Shown: positions 26,419 to 34,894 of the stretch, piece by piece | Position numbering within the stretch: position 1 is the stretch's first letter | How the letters are laid out: each line of letters starts with the position of its first letter | Assembly (NCBI GenBank): GCA_964620425.1 | Contig: CAZUGV010000007.1 | Span: forward strand, 68,025 to 132,024 | DNA length: 64,000 nt | From: DASXUG01 sp964620425 | Lineage (GTDB): Bacteria > Pseudomonadota > Gammaproteobacteria > Burkholderiales > Methylophilaceae | Direction: 5' to 3' | Made by a program: the position numbers and the translations under genes | The notes under the pieces: generated by a model | The model's database searches: none | What the model was told of the DNA's origin: nothing | Seen by the model: only the letters and a program-made list of their open reading frames with translations

Positions 26419-26960
26419 TGATGATTCATTTAACCGAACGCATCGCGCTTTCTGGTCATATTGATGACATGCTAGAACTGCCTTTTGACTTGCGCCAAAA
26501 AAGTCGTTTGCGCGTCACACTTGCCTCAGGACAAGAAGTCGCCTTATTTTTAACGCGTGGCATTATTTTACGCGGTGGTGATTTGCTTAAATCGGAAGAT
26601 GGGCTTAATGGTAAATCAATCGTTGTACAGGTTGTCGCAGCACAAGAGCCTGTCTATAACGTCATCGCGCCCACGCAACGAGATTTAATGTGCGCAGCTT
26701 ATCATTTGGGCAATCGCCATGTGCCTTTGCAAATTGGCGATGGCTGGTTACGGCTTGAGCAAGACTATGTGTTGAAAGATATGTTAATTGGTTTGGGCAT
26801 GCAGGTCAGCGAGGTGATTGCGCCATTCGAGCCAGAAGCGGGTGCTTATGGTGGCGGGCATCGACATGGTCACGATGATGATGCGATGGCTAATCTGCGT
26901 TCACCAAATTCAAGGTTATCAAAATCAAGTTCACCCGCAAGGCTAAAAAATGGCGAATAA
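26418..26960 (+). CDS. ureE: Urease accessory nickel metallochaperone UreE
   Basis: UreE binds nickel and donates it for urease activation. The 180-residue protein has the N-terminal peptide-binding domain (LPFDLRQKSRLRVTL, ALFLTRGIILRGGD) and the C-terminal ferredoxin-like domain with YHLGNRHVPLQI, where the family's nickel-binding His is found. The tail has a short His/Asp cluster GGHRHGHDDD, poorer than the His-rich tails of some species, then a Ser/Asn-rich stretch. It starts on the last base of ureC and overlaps ureF by 11 bases. Confidence 0.94.
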   Translation: MMIHLTERIALSGHIDDMLELPFDLRQKSRLRVTLASGQEVALFLTRGIILRGGDLLKSEDGLNGKSIVVQVVAAQEPVYNVIAPTQRDLMCAAYHLGNRHVPLQIGDGWLRLEQDYVLKDMLIGLGMQVSEVIAPFEPEAGAYGGGHRHGHDDDAMANLRSPNSRLSKSSSPARLKNGE

Positions 26961-27633
26961 ACTTGCGCTGAGTCGATTGTTGCAGCTTGCTAGCCCGATG
27001 TTGCCAGTCGGTGCTTATAGCTATTCGCAAGGCTTGGAGTGGGCGATTGAGTGCGGCGATGTGCGCGACTTAGACACCGCAAAAGCATGGATAGGCGATG
27101 CGCTAGAAATCTACCAAGCCAGTTTTGAGTTGCCGATGTTGTACCGTTTGTATCAGGCGTGGCAAACTAACAATATGGCTGCCGTGCGCGAGTGGGATGC
27201 GTTTTATCAAGCAGGGCGCGATACTGCAGAAGCGCTTGCTGAAACCAAACAAATGGGCTATTCATTGTGCCGATTGCTCAACGATTTAAACGAATTGCCA
27301 GCAGATTTACTTGCCAATATCAATAGTTTGCGTGAACCTGCTTTCCCCACGGTTTACGCGACAATCGCCCAGTATTGGCAAATCCCTGTAAGAGATGTTC
27401 TGCAAGCCTATGCTTGGGGCTGGCTGGAAAATCAAGCCAGTGCCGCCATGAAAAGTGTGCCGTTAGGGCAGGTGGCTGGGCAAAAAATCTTGTTTGCTTT
27501 GGGGCAAACATTACCCCGCGTGGTGGAAAGCGCAATCACGCTACAAGATGAAGAAATCAGTAATTTTAATCCGCTACTCAGCATTGCTGGGTGTTTACAT
27601 GAAACCCAATACAGCAGGTTATTTAGATCATGA
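26950..27633 (+). CDS. ureF: Urease accessory protein UreF
   Basis: UreF (227 residues, all-helical) acts as the GTPase-activating partner of UreG in the activation complex. The diagnostic start is LLQLASPMLPVGAYSYSQGLEWAIE (residues 11-35, given in part) and the C-terminal SIAGCLHETQYSRLFRS is strongly conserved. AWGWLENQASAAMKSVPLGQ marks the middle. It overlaps ureE by 11 bases and ureG by four (ATGA). Confidence 0.94.
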   Translation: MANKLALSRLLQLASPMLPVGAYSYSQGLEWAIECGDVRDLDTAKAWIGDALEIYQASFELPMLYRLYQAWQTNNMAAVREWDAFYQAGRDTAEALAETKQMGYSLCRLLNDLNELPADLLANINSLREPAFPTVYATIAQYWQIPVRDVLQAYAWGWLENQASAAMKSVPLGQVAGQKILFALGQTLPRVVESAITLQDEEISNFNPLLSIAGCLHETQYSRLFRS

Positions 27634-28283
27634 AAATACATACACAGTTTGAAACCCCAACGCCTGAAGTTGCCGCATTTAAAGAGCCTTTACGCGTGGG
27701 CATTGGTGGGCCTGTCGGCTCAGGTAAAACCGCGCTAACCTTGGCGTTATGTCAACGTTTGCGCGATGTTTACAATATCGCAGTGGTCACCAACGACATC
27801 TACACCAAAGAAGATGCCGAGTTTTTAACCCGAAATCAGGCTCTAGTGCCAGAGCGTATTATCGGTGTAGAAACTGGTGGTTGCCCACACACGGCGATAC
27901 GTGAAGATGCTTCGATGAATTTAGAAGCGGTGAATCAACTCAGCAAGCGGTTTCAAACTTTAGACATTGTGTTTGTTGAGAGCGGTGGTGATAACCTGGC
28001 AGCTACGTTTAGCCCAGAATTGTCCGATTTAACTATCTACGTGATTGATGTTGCCGCAGGCGAAAAAATCCCGCGTAAGGGTGGGCCTGGGATTACTAAA
28101 TCGGATTTGCTAGTGATTAACAAAATTGATTTAGCACCGATGGTAGGCGCTTCGTTAGAAGTGATGGCGGTAGATGCCAAACGCATGCGCGGTGAAAAAC
28201 CGTTTATTTTTAGCAATTTAAAAACCGAGCAGGGCTTAGAAGATATTGTGAAGTTTATTGAAAAACAAGGTTTATTTCTTTAG
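27630..28283 (+). CDS. ureG: Urease accessory GTPase UreG
   Basis: SIMIBI-class GTPase (217 residues) that couples GTP hydrolysis to nickel insertion. P-loop GIGGPVGSGKTALTL at residues 25-40, then VVTNDIYTKEDAEFL, the nickel-binding CPH motif in ETGGCPHTAIREDASMN, VESGGDNLAATFSPEL and the guanine-specificity NKIDLAP. Start overlaps ureF by four bases. The HupE-like gene follows after 9 bp. Confidence 0.97.
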   Translation: MKIHTQFETPTPEVAAFKEPLRVGIGGPVGSGKTALTLALCQRLRDVYNIAVVTNDIYTKEDAEFLTRNQALVPERIIGVETGGCPHTAIREDASMNLEAVNQLSKRFQTLDIVFVESGGDNLAATFSPELSDLTIYVIDVAAGEKIPRKGGPGITKSDLLVINKIDLAPMVGASLEVMAVDAKRMRGEKPFIFSNLKTEQGLEDIVKFIEKQGLFL

Positions 28284-28292
28284 GAGAATCAT

Positions 28293-28859
28293 ATGAAAAA
28301 ACAGCTATTACTTACAGCTTCACTATTGGGTATTTCAAGCCTAGCCCTATCGCATCCAGGTCACGGTTTAGATACCGCATATGCGGGTTTTATGCACCCC
28401 ATGTCAGGTTGGGATCATCTTTTGGTGATGCTGGCAATCGGCCTGTGGGCAGCTAAATTAGGCGGTAAAGCACGCTGGCAATTGCCGCTGACGTTTGTTT
28501 CCATGATGGCATTCGGTGCTATTTTAGGGGTGTCAGGCATTTACTTCGCTGGCGTGGAAACTGCAATTGCGGCGAGTGTTATGGCGATGGGCGTGTTGTT
28601 GATGTTGCGCATGCCAATGAACACTGGAATGCAATTAGGCATCACCGCAATATTTGCTTTGTTTCATGGCATGGCGCATGGCGTTGAGTTGCAATCATCG
28701 TCAATGGTTTACCCATTGGGCGGCATGTTGGCGGCAACGGCCATTTTACATAGCATTGGTTTGATCTTAGGCGCTCAACGCAGTCAGATTTCCCATCACG
28801 TTGAACAATTAACGGCTTACCTCATGTTAATAGTCGGGGCTTATTTGCTTATAGCGTAG
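28293..28859 (+). CDS. ureJ: HupE/UreJ family membrane protein (probable nickel permease)
   Basis: HupE/UreJ proteins are small integral membrane proteins, implicated in nickel uptake for urease or hydrogenase. The 188-residue protein has a signal-like N-terminus ending ALSHPGHG and about six hydrophobic segments. The family signature is GFMHPMSGWDHLLVMLAIGLWA (given in part: HP-x3-GWDHLL), and a second His motif is FHGMAHGVEL. It is the last gene of the urease run, 9 bp after ureG; no hydrogenase genes are seen, so a role with urease is likely. Confidence 0.9.
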   Translation: MKKQLLLTASLLGISSLALSHPGHGLDTAYAGFMHPMSGWDHLLVMLAIGLWAAKLGGKARWQLPLTFVSMMAFGAILGVSGIYFAGVETAIAASVMAMGVLLMLRMPMNTGMQLGITAIFALFHGMAHGVELQSSSMVYPLGGMLAATAILHSIGLILGAQRSQISHHVEQLTAYLMLIVGAYLLIA

Positions 28860-28888
28860 TTTGACACTGCTTATCTTCTCGGCTCATG

Positions 28889-28914
28889 CTAGACACTACA
28901 AAAATAGTGTCTAG
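28889..28914 (+). terminator. Hairpin after the urease cluster
   Basis: Arms CTAGACACTA (28889-28898) and complement (28905-28914) around CAAAAA; pairing extends through CTCA/TGAG with a two-base bulge. It sits 30 bases after the ureJ stop and before nhaA. There is no T-run, so I call it a probable 3' end or stabilising structure only. Confidence 0.5.
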
Positions 28915-28968
28915 TGAGGCGGGCAAATTTATGTTACTTTCAAAGTCACATATTGTTTGGCGAGTCCT

Positions 28969-30141
28969 ATGAAGTTAATTGCAGTTAAGTTGTCAGATAC
29001 CTTTAACCAGTTTTTTGAATCCGAAAAATCGGGCGGTGTTCTCCTCATACTTTGCACTATCGCCTCGCTCGCGCTTGCCAACTCCAGCCTGAGTGAAACC
29101 TATCTCGCGATTTGGCATGTGCATATCGGTGCATTAAGTGTAGAGCATTGGATAAACGATGGCCTGATGGCGATTTTCTTTCTAATGATAGGTCTAGAGC
29201 TAGAGCGGGAACTTTATAACGGCGAGCTTGCCGATTTTAAAAAGGCGTTACTCCCTATATTTGCCGCACTCGGTGGCATGATTTTCCCAGCATTGATTCA
29301 TTACTGTTTCAATACCGGCTTACCTACACAAGCGGGCATCGGCATCCCCATGGCCACCGATATTGCATTCGCACTCGGCATTTTGGCGATTTTGGGTGAT
29401 CGCATCCCGCTATCACTCAAAGTGTTTGTGGCAGCTTTTGCCGTGATAGATGATTTAGGCGCGGCGCTGGTGATTGCGCTGTTTTACACCGCAAAAATTT
29501 CCCTATTGCACTTGTTGGGCGCGATAGCCGTGTTTTTAGTCTTGTTCGCGCTAAAACGCTTTAAAGTCATGTCGCTTATCCCCTATTTAATCGGCGGCGT
29601 GATTATGTGGGTGTTCATGCTGAAATCAGGCGTACACGCCACCATTGCAGGCGTTGCCCTAGCCTTTGCCATCCCGTTTACCGCTAAGCAAGACGATGTT
29701 GCCTCACCCTCACACAAACTAGAGCATTTTTTGCATCGCCCCGTGGCCTATCTGATTTTGCCTATTTTTGCGCTCGCCAACACAGGCGTGGTCGTAGGCG
29801 GTGATTTTGTTCACACCATGTTAAGCGATGTAAACGCCTTAGGCATCATGGCTGGGCTAGTTTTAGGTAAGCCATTAGGAATCAGCCTGTTTTGCTTGAT
29901 CGCCATTCGCTTAGGTTTATGCAAATTGCCACAAGGCGTTAAATGGACGCATGTGATAGGCGCAGGCATGCTTGGTGGCATCGGCTTTACCATGTCAATT
30001 TTTATCACCAACTTAGCTTTTGTCGGTAACTTGCCCGAAATTAACGCCTCAAAAATGGCGATACTCATGGCATCGCTGTTGGCGGGGGTGTTGGGCTTTG
30101 TGTGGCTGCGATTTGTTGCTAGGGTATCAATTAACAGTTAA
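28969..30141 (+). CDS. nhaA: Na+/H+ antiporter NhaA
   Basis: NhaA exports Na+ in exchange for H+ at the inner membrane and is most active at alkaline pH. Start chosen at ATG 28969 (a TTG four codons earlier also fits). The 390-residue protein has about 12 helices. Landmarks: FFLMIGLELERELYNGEL near residue 75, PMATDIAFALGILAILGDR (Asp of the ion site region), and VIDDLGAALVIALFYT, which contains the paired aspartates that bind Na+. The end is GFTMSIFITNLAF then KMAIL-type helix. It follows the urease cluster on the same strand and may help pH balance when ureolysis raises pH (inference). Confidence 0.95.
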   Translation: MKLIAVKLSDTFNQFFESEKSGGVLLILCTIASLALANSSLSETYLAIWHVHIGALSVEHWINDGLMAIFFLMIGLELERELYNGELADFKKALLPIFAALGGMIFPALIHYCFNTGLPTQAGIGIPMATDIAFALGILAILGDRIPLSLKVFVAAFAVIDDLGAALVIALFYTAKISLLHLLGAIAVFLVLFALKRFKVMSLIPYLIGGVIMWVFMLKSGVHATIAGVALAFAIPFTAKQDDVASPSHKLEHFLHRPVAYLILPIFALANTGVVVGGDFVHTMLSDVNALGIMAGLVLGKPLGISLFCLIAIRLGLCKLPQGVKWTHVIGAGMLGGIGFTMSIFITNLAFVGNLPEINASKMAILMASLLAGVLGFVWLRFVARVSINS

Positions 30142-30288
30142 TCAATAGCTGATTTGTCTGCGTGAAATTGAAAGTCCTATCTAATACGTCATTCAACGTA
30201 CATATTTCATTTGGTTAATCGGTTACTATAAAATGGGGCTTTCTAAGCTGCCAAGGCATAGTTATTGCTGATAATAACTGGAGTGGTA

Positions 30289-30352
30289 ATGGAGGATAAT
30301 GTTGCCAACGTTGACTATGTCTAGTAATAAAATCGGGGTTGGGGAAAATTGA
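30289..30352 (+). promoter_or_regulatory. Overlapping leader mini-ORFs before the NCS1-kinase gene
   Basis: ATG 30289 (preceded by TGGAG) encodes MEDNVANVDYV and stops at 30322-30324, followed in frame by two further stops. ATG 30317, inside that ORF, encodes MSSNKIGVGEN and stops with TGA at 30350-30352, overlapping the TTG start of the main gene (TTGA). The chain of overlapping starts and stops could couple translation. The 30142-30288 stretch shows nothing else that I recognise. Confidence 0.4.
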
Positions 30353-33300
30353 CAGTTGCAAACATCGCATTGACTGTGCCTGAAGGCGCTGTAGCGGAAA
30401 GAAAAGTTACTGACGATCAGGTTTCTGAAAATACAGAGCCTACGCAACGTATTGTCAAAATACGCCGTGATTACAATACTTGGGTGGCGAATGAATCTAT
30501 CGAAGATTACGCGCTACGTTTCACCCCACGATCTTACCGTAAATGGTCTATTTTACGCGTTTCTAATACCGCCTTAGGGGCAATCTCATTTCTTGTGCTT
30601 GAGGCGATTGGTGGCACAATCGCCGTAAATTATGGGTTTATCAATGCATTTTGGGCGATTTTAGCGGTTGGCGCGATTATTTTTTTAACGGGTTTGCCCA
30701 TTAGTTATTACGCCGCAAAATATGGCGTAGATATGGATTTACTGACCCGTGGCGCGAGTTTTGGCTATATTGGCTCGACCATTTCTTCGTTTATTTACGC
30801 CTCGTTTACCTTTATTTTGTTCTCGCTCGAGGCCGCTATTATGGCGTATGCGCTTGAGTTGTATTTTGGCTTGCCGCTGTATTTAGGTTATTTAGTGAGT
30901 GCGCTCATTGTCATTCCGCTAGTGACGCATGGGGTTACGCTGATTAGCCGTATCCAGATGATTACACAGCCTATTTGGTTGGGTTTAATGCTGTTGCCAT
31001 TTATTGCGGTGATTCATCAAGACCCAAATATTTTCTCCCGCTTGATGGTGTTTGGTGGTGAATCTGGCACTGCTGGGCAGTTTAATTTGCTCATGTTTGG
31101 TGCAGCGACTGCGGTTGGCGTGGCGTTAATTCCCCAAATTGGTGAGCAAGTGGATTTTTTACGTTTTATGCCAGAGAAAACCCCTGAGAACCGTATGCGT
31201 TGGAATTTTGGCGTGTTGGTCGCAGGGCCTGGCTGGGTGGTGTTGGGCATTATTAAAATGCTTGGCGGTGCTTTGCTGGCGTATTTGGTGATACAAAATG
31301 ATTTGTCGTATCAATCTGCCGTCAATCCAACCCATATGTATTTAGTCGGTTTTGATTACGTGTTTGATTCGCACCAAGTGGCGTTGGCGGTGACGGCGCT
31401 GTTTGTCTGCGTATCGCAAATTAAAGTGAATATGACCAATGCGTATGCGGGTTCGCTAGCATGGTCTAACTTTTTTGCGCGACTCACGCACAGCCACCCA
31501 GGGCGCGTGGTGTGGGTGGGTTTTAATGCGATTATTGCGATTTTGCTCATGGAGTTAGATGTTTTTAAAGCGCTAGAGCAAGTGCTGGGCTTGTATTCTA
31601 ATATTGCCATCGCGTGGATAACGGCTGTAGTGGCGGATTTAGTCATTAACAAACCGCTAGGGTTAAGCCCAAAAGGAATTGAGTTTAGGCGTGCTTATTT
31701 GTACGACATTAACCCTGTGGGCGTTGGCACGATGTTGTTAGCCTCGTTAGTTTCCATTGCCGCATTTATGGGAATATTTGGCACAGCCGCCCAGTCATTT
31801 TCTTCCTTTATTGCCTTAGGCACAGCCTTGGTGACTTCGCCCTTGATTGCTTGGGCAACACAAGGTAAATACTACATTGCCCGCAAGCCACATATTTTTC
31901 TGCCGATTAAATCGCTACACAAATGCGTGGTGTGTGAGCGTGAATATGAAAGCGAAGATATGGCCCATTGCACCGCTTACCAAGGTGCAATTTGCTCGCT
32001 TTGTTGCTGTTTAGATGCGCGCTGTAATGACGCCTGTAAGCCGCATGCGCGTTTATCAAGCCAATGGATAGGGTTAAGCAAAAGAATTCTGCCCAAAGTT
32101 TTTTGGACGTATCTAAAAGGTGGGGTGGCGCATTATATTTTACTCATGAGTATTGCCTTGCTGTTTTTTGGCGCGGTACTCGGTTTGATTTACTATCACG
32201 AAACCATCACCTTGGAAGGCGCTGCTGCGGAATTATTACCACAACTACGCGCAGGGTATTTGAAAGTGTTTACTGCTTTGGTATTTGCCAGTGGTATTGT
32301 GGCTTGGTGGCTGGTGCTATCCACAGAAAGCCGTCGTGTGGCGCAAGAAGAGTCTAATCGCCAAACTGGCTTGCTTTTGCGCGAGATTGAACTACACAGA
32401 CAAACCGATACTGAACTACAACTGGCGCGCCATGTTGCCGAGCAAGCCAATAAAGCTAAGAGCCGCTATATTACTGGCATTAGCCATGAACTTAGAACAC
32501 CCTTGAACAGTATTTTAGGCTATGCACAACTGTTGGATAATGATGCGACGATTCCTGAAAATCGCAAGCACGCGATTCGCGTGGTGAGGCGCAGTGGCGA
32601 ACATTTGCTGTCGCTGATTGAAGGTACGCTGGATATTGCGCGAATCGAAAGCGGTAAGCTCACTTTTGATATGAAGCCTGTGCGCTTCCCTGAATTTATC
32701 AGTCAAATTGTGAGCATGTTTGAAATTCAAGCGCGTAACAAAGGCTTGGATTTTAAATATGAAGTCACTGGCGAGTTGCCAAAATTAGTGAGAGCAGATC
32801 AAAAACGCCTGACGCAAATTTTGATTAACATTTTGGGTAATGCCGTTAAATTTACCAAAGCTGGCAGTATTAAGTTTCGTATTCAATATGCGCGTGAAAT
32901 CGCCCATATTGAAATCGAAGACACTGGGCCTGGCATTAAACGCGAAGAGCGCGACAAAATCTTTGAGCCATTTGCGCGCGGCAGTGCGGCGAATCAAATT
33001 AACATTGGCGGTACTGGTTTGGGTTTAACCATTAGCAAGTTATTAACTGGTTTAATGGGCGGTGAGCTTAACTTCAAAAGTGAAGTAGGCAAGGGCACGA
33101 CTTTTCAGATTCGCTTGTTTTTATCGCAAATTCATCGCGCTAGTGCGGATGAGCCTGTCAGCTTGCTGAACCGTATCGCTTACCAAGGTGTTCGCCGTAA
33201 GGTGTTGGTGGTGGATAATGAACCCGTTGACCGTGAGTTGCTGGTCAATATTCTAAGCCCGCTTGGTTTTGAAATGGCAGAGGCCGCGACAGGGGAAGAG

Positions 33301-33849
33301 GCTCTGGCCGTGTATAAAGAGTTTAACCCTGACGTGATTTTGATGGATCTAGCCATGCCCGTGATGGATGGTTGGGAAGCTTCCTACATTATCCGCAAGA
33401 TACATCAATCCAATATACCCATCGCCATTGTTTCTGCCAATGCTTATGATAAAAATTTAGATAATGCGGCAGGCATTTCATCGCTCGATTTTATTGTAAA
33501 ACCTGTTAATGTCGAAGAGTTGCTCGATTGGATTGGTAATGCACTTAAACTCACATGGGTGAATGATGATGGTGAGCTGAATCAGAGCGGGATATTGTTA
33601 GACCAACAGCAACATCAGTATCAACCTGCGCAGATGCAGGCAGAGCCACTCAAAACCCCACCTGAACAAGTGCTGAATGAATTGTTGGCTTTGGTTAATT
33701 TGGGTTATATCAAGGGTATCAATCAGAAATTGGATGAAATTGCGTTGATGGGCGGTGGTTATGAAGAGTTTGTTACAATGATGCGTCAGTTTTCTAGCCA
33801 GTTTCAAATCGAATCCATGAAAAACTTTATGCAAGAGTTACAGGCATGA
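30349..33849 (+). CDS. NCS1 transporter fused to hybrid sensor histidine kinase
   Basis: A 1166-residue fusion. Residues 25-510 match the NCS1 purine/cytosine/allantoin permease family: YNTWVANESIEDYALRF then about 12 membrane helices (for example ALGAISFLVLEAIGGTIAVN, ISYYAAKYGVDMDLLTRGAS). Residues 526-568 are a Cys/His-rich segment (CVVC, CSLCCCLDARC, CKPHA), probably metal- or redox-binding. Two more helices (about 585-660) lead to a coiled coil and a HisKA/HATPase pair: ISHELRTPLNSILG with His713, DTGPGI, GTGLGLTISKL. A receiver domain has phosphoacceptor Asp1000 (LMDLAMPVMDG), then a C-terminal helical tail. Start is TTG 30349 after GGGGA; no ATG is available near. It resembles in concept CbrA, where an SSS-type transporter is fused to a kinase. 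Its stop overlaps the following response regulator. A role in sensing urea or a related nitrogen compound is inferred from context. Confidence 0.9.
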   Translation: MTVANIALTVPEGAVAERKVTDDQVSENTEPTQRIVKIRRDYNTWVANESIEDYALRFTPRSYRKWSILRVSNTALGAISFLVLEAIGGTIAVNYGFINAFWAILAVGAIIFLTGLPISYYAAKYGVDMDLLTRGASFGYIGSTISSFIYASFTFILFSLEAAIMAYALELYFGLPLYLGYLVSALIVIPLVTHGVTLISRIQMITQPIWLGLMLLPFIAVIHQDPNIFSRLMVFGGESGTAGQFNLLMFGAATAVGVALIPQIGEQVDFLRFMPEKTPENRMRWNFGVLVAGPGWVVLGIIKMLGGALLAYLVIQNDLSYQSAVNPTHMYLVGFDYVFDSHQVALAVTALFVCVSQIKVNMTNAYAGSLAWSNFFARLTHSHPGRVVWVGFNAIIAILLMELDVFKALEQVLGLYSNIAIAWITAVVADLVINKPLGLSPKGIEFRRAYLYDINPVGVGTMLLASLVSIAAFMGIFGTAAQSFSSFIALGTALVTSPLIAWATQGKYYIARKPHIFLPIKSLHKCVVCEREYESEDMAHCTAYQGAICSLCCCLDARCNDACKPHARLSSQWIGLSKRILPKVFWTYLKGGVAHYILLMSIALLFFGAVLGLIYYHETITLEGAAAELLPQLRAGYLKVFTALVFASGIVAWWLVLSTESRRVAQEESNRQTGLLLREIELHRQTDTELQLARHVAEQANKAKSRYITGISHELRTPLNSILGYAQLLDNDATIPENRKHAIRVVRRSGEHLLSLIEGTLDIARIESGKLTFDMKPVRFPEFISQIVSMFEIQARNKGLDFKYEVTGELPKLVRADQKRLTQILINILGNAVKFTKAGSIKFRIQYAREIAHIEIEDTGPGIKREERDKIFEPFARGSAANQINIGGTGLGLTISKLLTGLMGGELNFKSEVGKGTTFQIRLFLSQIHRASADEPVSLLNRIAYQGVRRKVLVVDNEPVDRELLVNILSPLGFEMAEAATGEEALAVYKEFNPDVILMDLAMPVMDGWEASYIIRKIHQSNIPIAIVSANAYDKNLDNAAGISSLDFIVKPVNVEELLDWIGNALKLTWVNDDGELNQSGILLDQQQHQYQPAQMQAEPLKTPPEQVLNELLALVNLGYIKGINQKLDEIALMGGGYEEFVTMMRQFSSQFQIESMKNFMQELQA

Positions 33850-34793
33850 CCAATATTGGACTAAATCGTAATCAACCCGCTACCGTGCTCATTGTGGATG
33901 ATGTGCTGGATAATCTAGCCGTATTGCATGATGCGCTAGACGAAACCGGCTACGTGGTGTTAGTGGCAAGTAACGGCATCGCCGCGATTCAGATTGCCAA
34001 TCAAGCCCAGCCAGACGTTATTTTGCTGGATGCCATCATGCCAGAAATGGATGGTTTTGAAGTCTGCCGCCAACTAAAAGCGGACATTAACACGAGCAGT
34101 ATCCCAGTGATTTTTATGACAGGATTGACGGAGGCGGAGCATGTGGCCGCAGCGTTTGGCGTGGGCGGTACGGATTATGTGACCAAGCCCATCCGCCCCA
34201 AAGAAGTACTGGCCAGAATCTCTGCCCATATCCAAACCGCAAAAATGATGCAACAAGCGCGTAGCACTTTAGATGCGTTTGGGCAGGCTTCGATTGCGGT
34301 TACCCCAAACGATGGCAAAATCGTTTGGCAAACGCCCCTTGCGCGTGCACTGTTGCAAAAGTATTTTTCACCCACACTGGAAAGCAATGAACACCCCACA
34401 CCCACACCGATTTTAAATTGGATGGAAACGTCACTGATTGAGATTGATAAGGGCGGCGCAATTCAGCCTCTCGTCATCATAAAAGGTGCGGATCGGCTGA
34501 TTTTTAGCGCTGCGGCTTTTTCGGGCGATGAGCATTGGGTGATTCTGCTCAGAGAAGAATCTGATGCCGCGCAAATTGAAGCGTTAATGACCACTTTTAG
34601 CCTGACCAAGCGTGAATCTGAAGTGTTGTATTGGGCGATTAAAGGTAAAACTAATCGCGATATTGGCGATATTCTTGGCACCAGCCCCAGAACCATCAAC
34701 AAGCATCTTGAGCATGTATTTCAAAAGCTTGGCGTTGAAACCAGAACCGCCGCAGCCTCTCTAGCGGCGACTAAATTACGTATGGCAAAATAA
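33846..34793 (+). CDS. Response regulator, receiver plus LuxR-type DNA-binding domain
   Basis: The 315-residue protein overlaps the hybrid kinase by four bases (ATGA), so they are a cognate pair. The receiver (residues 12-130) has VLIVDDVLDN, phosphoacceptor Asp62 in ILLDAIMPEMDG and VTKPIRPKEV. Residues 140-245 form a middle segment of PAS-like character (LDAFGQASIAVTPNDGKIVW). The C-terminal helix-turn-helix (about 250-310) is LuxR/FixJ type: LTKRESEVLYWAIKGKTNRD and GTSPRTINKHLEHVFQKLGV. It probably regulates nitrogen-compound genes such as the upstream fmd/urt/ure cluster; no binding site was identified. Confidence 0.93.
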   Translation: MTNIGLNRNQPATVLIVDDVLDNLAVLHDALDETGYVVLVASNGIAAIQIANQAQPDVILLDAIMPEMDGFEVCRQLKADINTSSIPVIFMTGLTEAEHVAAAFGVGGTDYVTKPIRPKEVLARISAHIQTAKMMQQARSTLDAFGQASIAVTPNDGKIVWQTPLARALLQKYFSPTLESNEHPTPTPILNWMETSLIEIDKGGAIQPLVIIKGADRLIFSAAAFSGDEHWVILLREESDAAQIEALMTTFSLTKRESEVLYWAIKGKTNRDIGDILGTSPRTINKHLEHVFQKLGVETRTAAASLAATKLRMAK

Positions 34794-34848
34794 TTTTCTT
34801 TGAGTAGGTTGAAGCGCTTGCGCTTACTCGCTTGCTATTCCAACTATT

Positions 34849-34890
34849 TGATCTATAGCTAGTTGATTTATAGCTAATTGATGCTAAATT
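34849..34890 (+). repeat. Imperfect 15-bp tandem repeats
   Basis: TGATCTATAGCTAGT (34849-34863) is followed by TGATTTATAGCTAAT (34864-34878) and a degenerate third copy TGATGCTAAAT. They lie between the convergent response regulator and ASCH genes. No function is apparent. Confidence 0.6.
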
Positions 34891-34894
34891 GTTT

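Noticed and set aside
30289..30348. Frameshifted or truncated N-terminus of the NCS1-kinase protein
   Set aside because: The leader ORF is in the same frame but ends in three consecutive stops, and the main protein already starts with the complete NCS1 N-terminus, so no missing part needs explaining.
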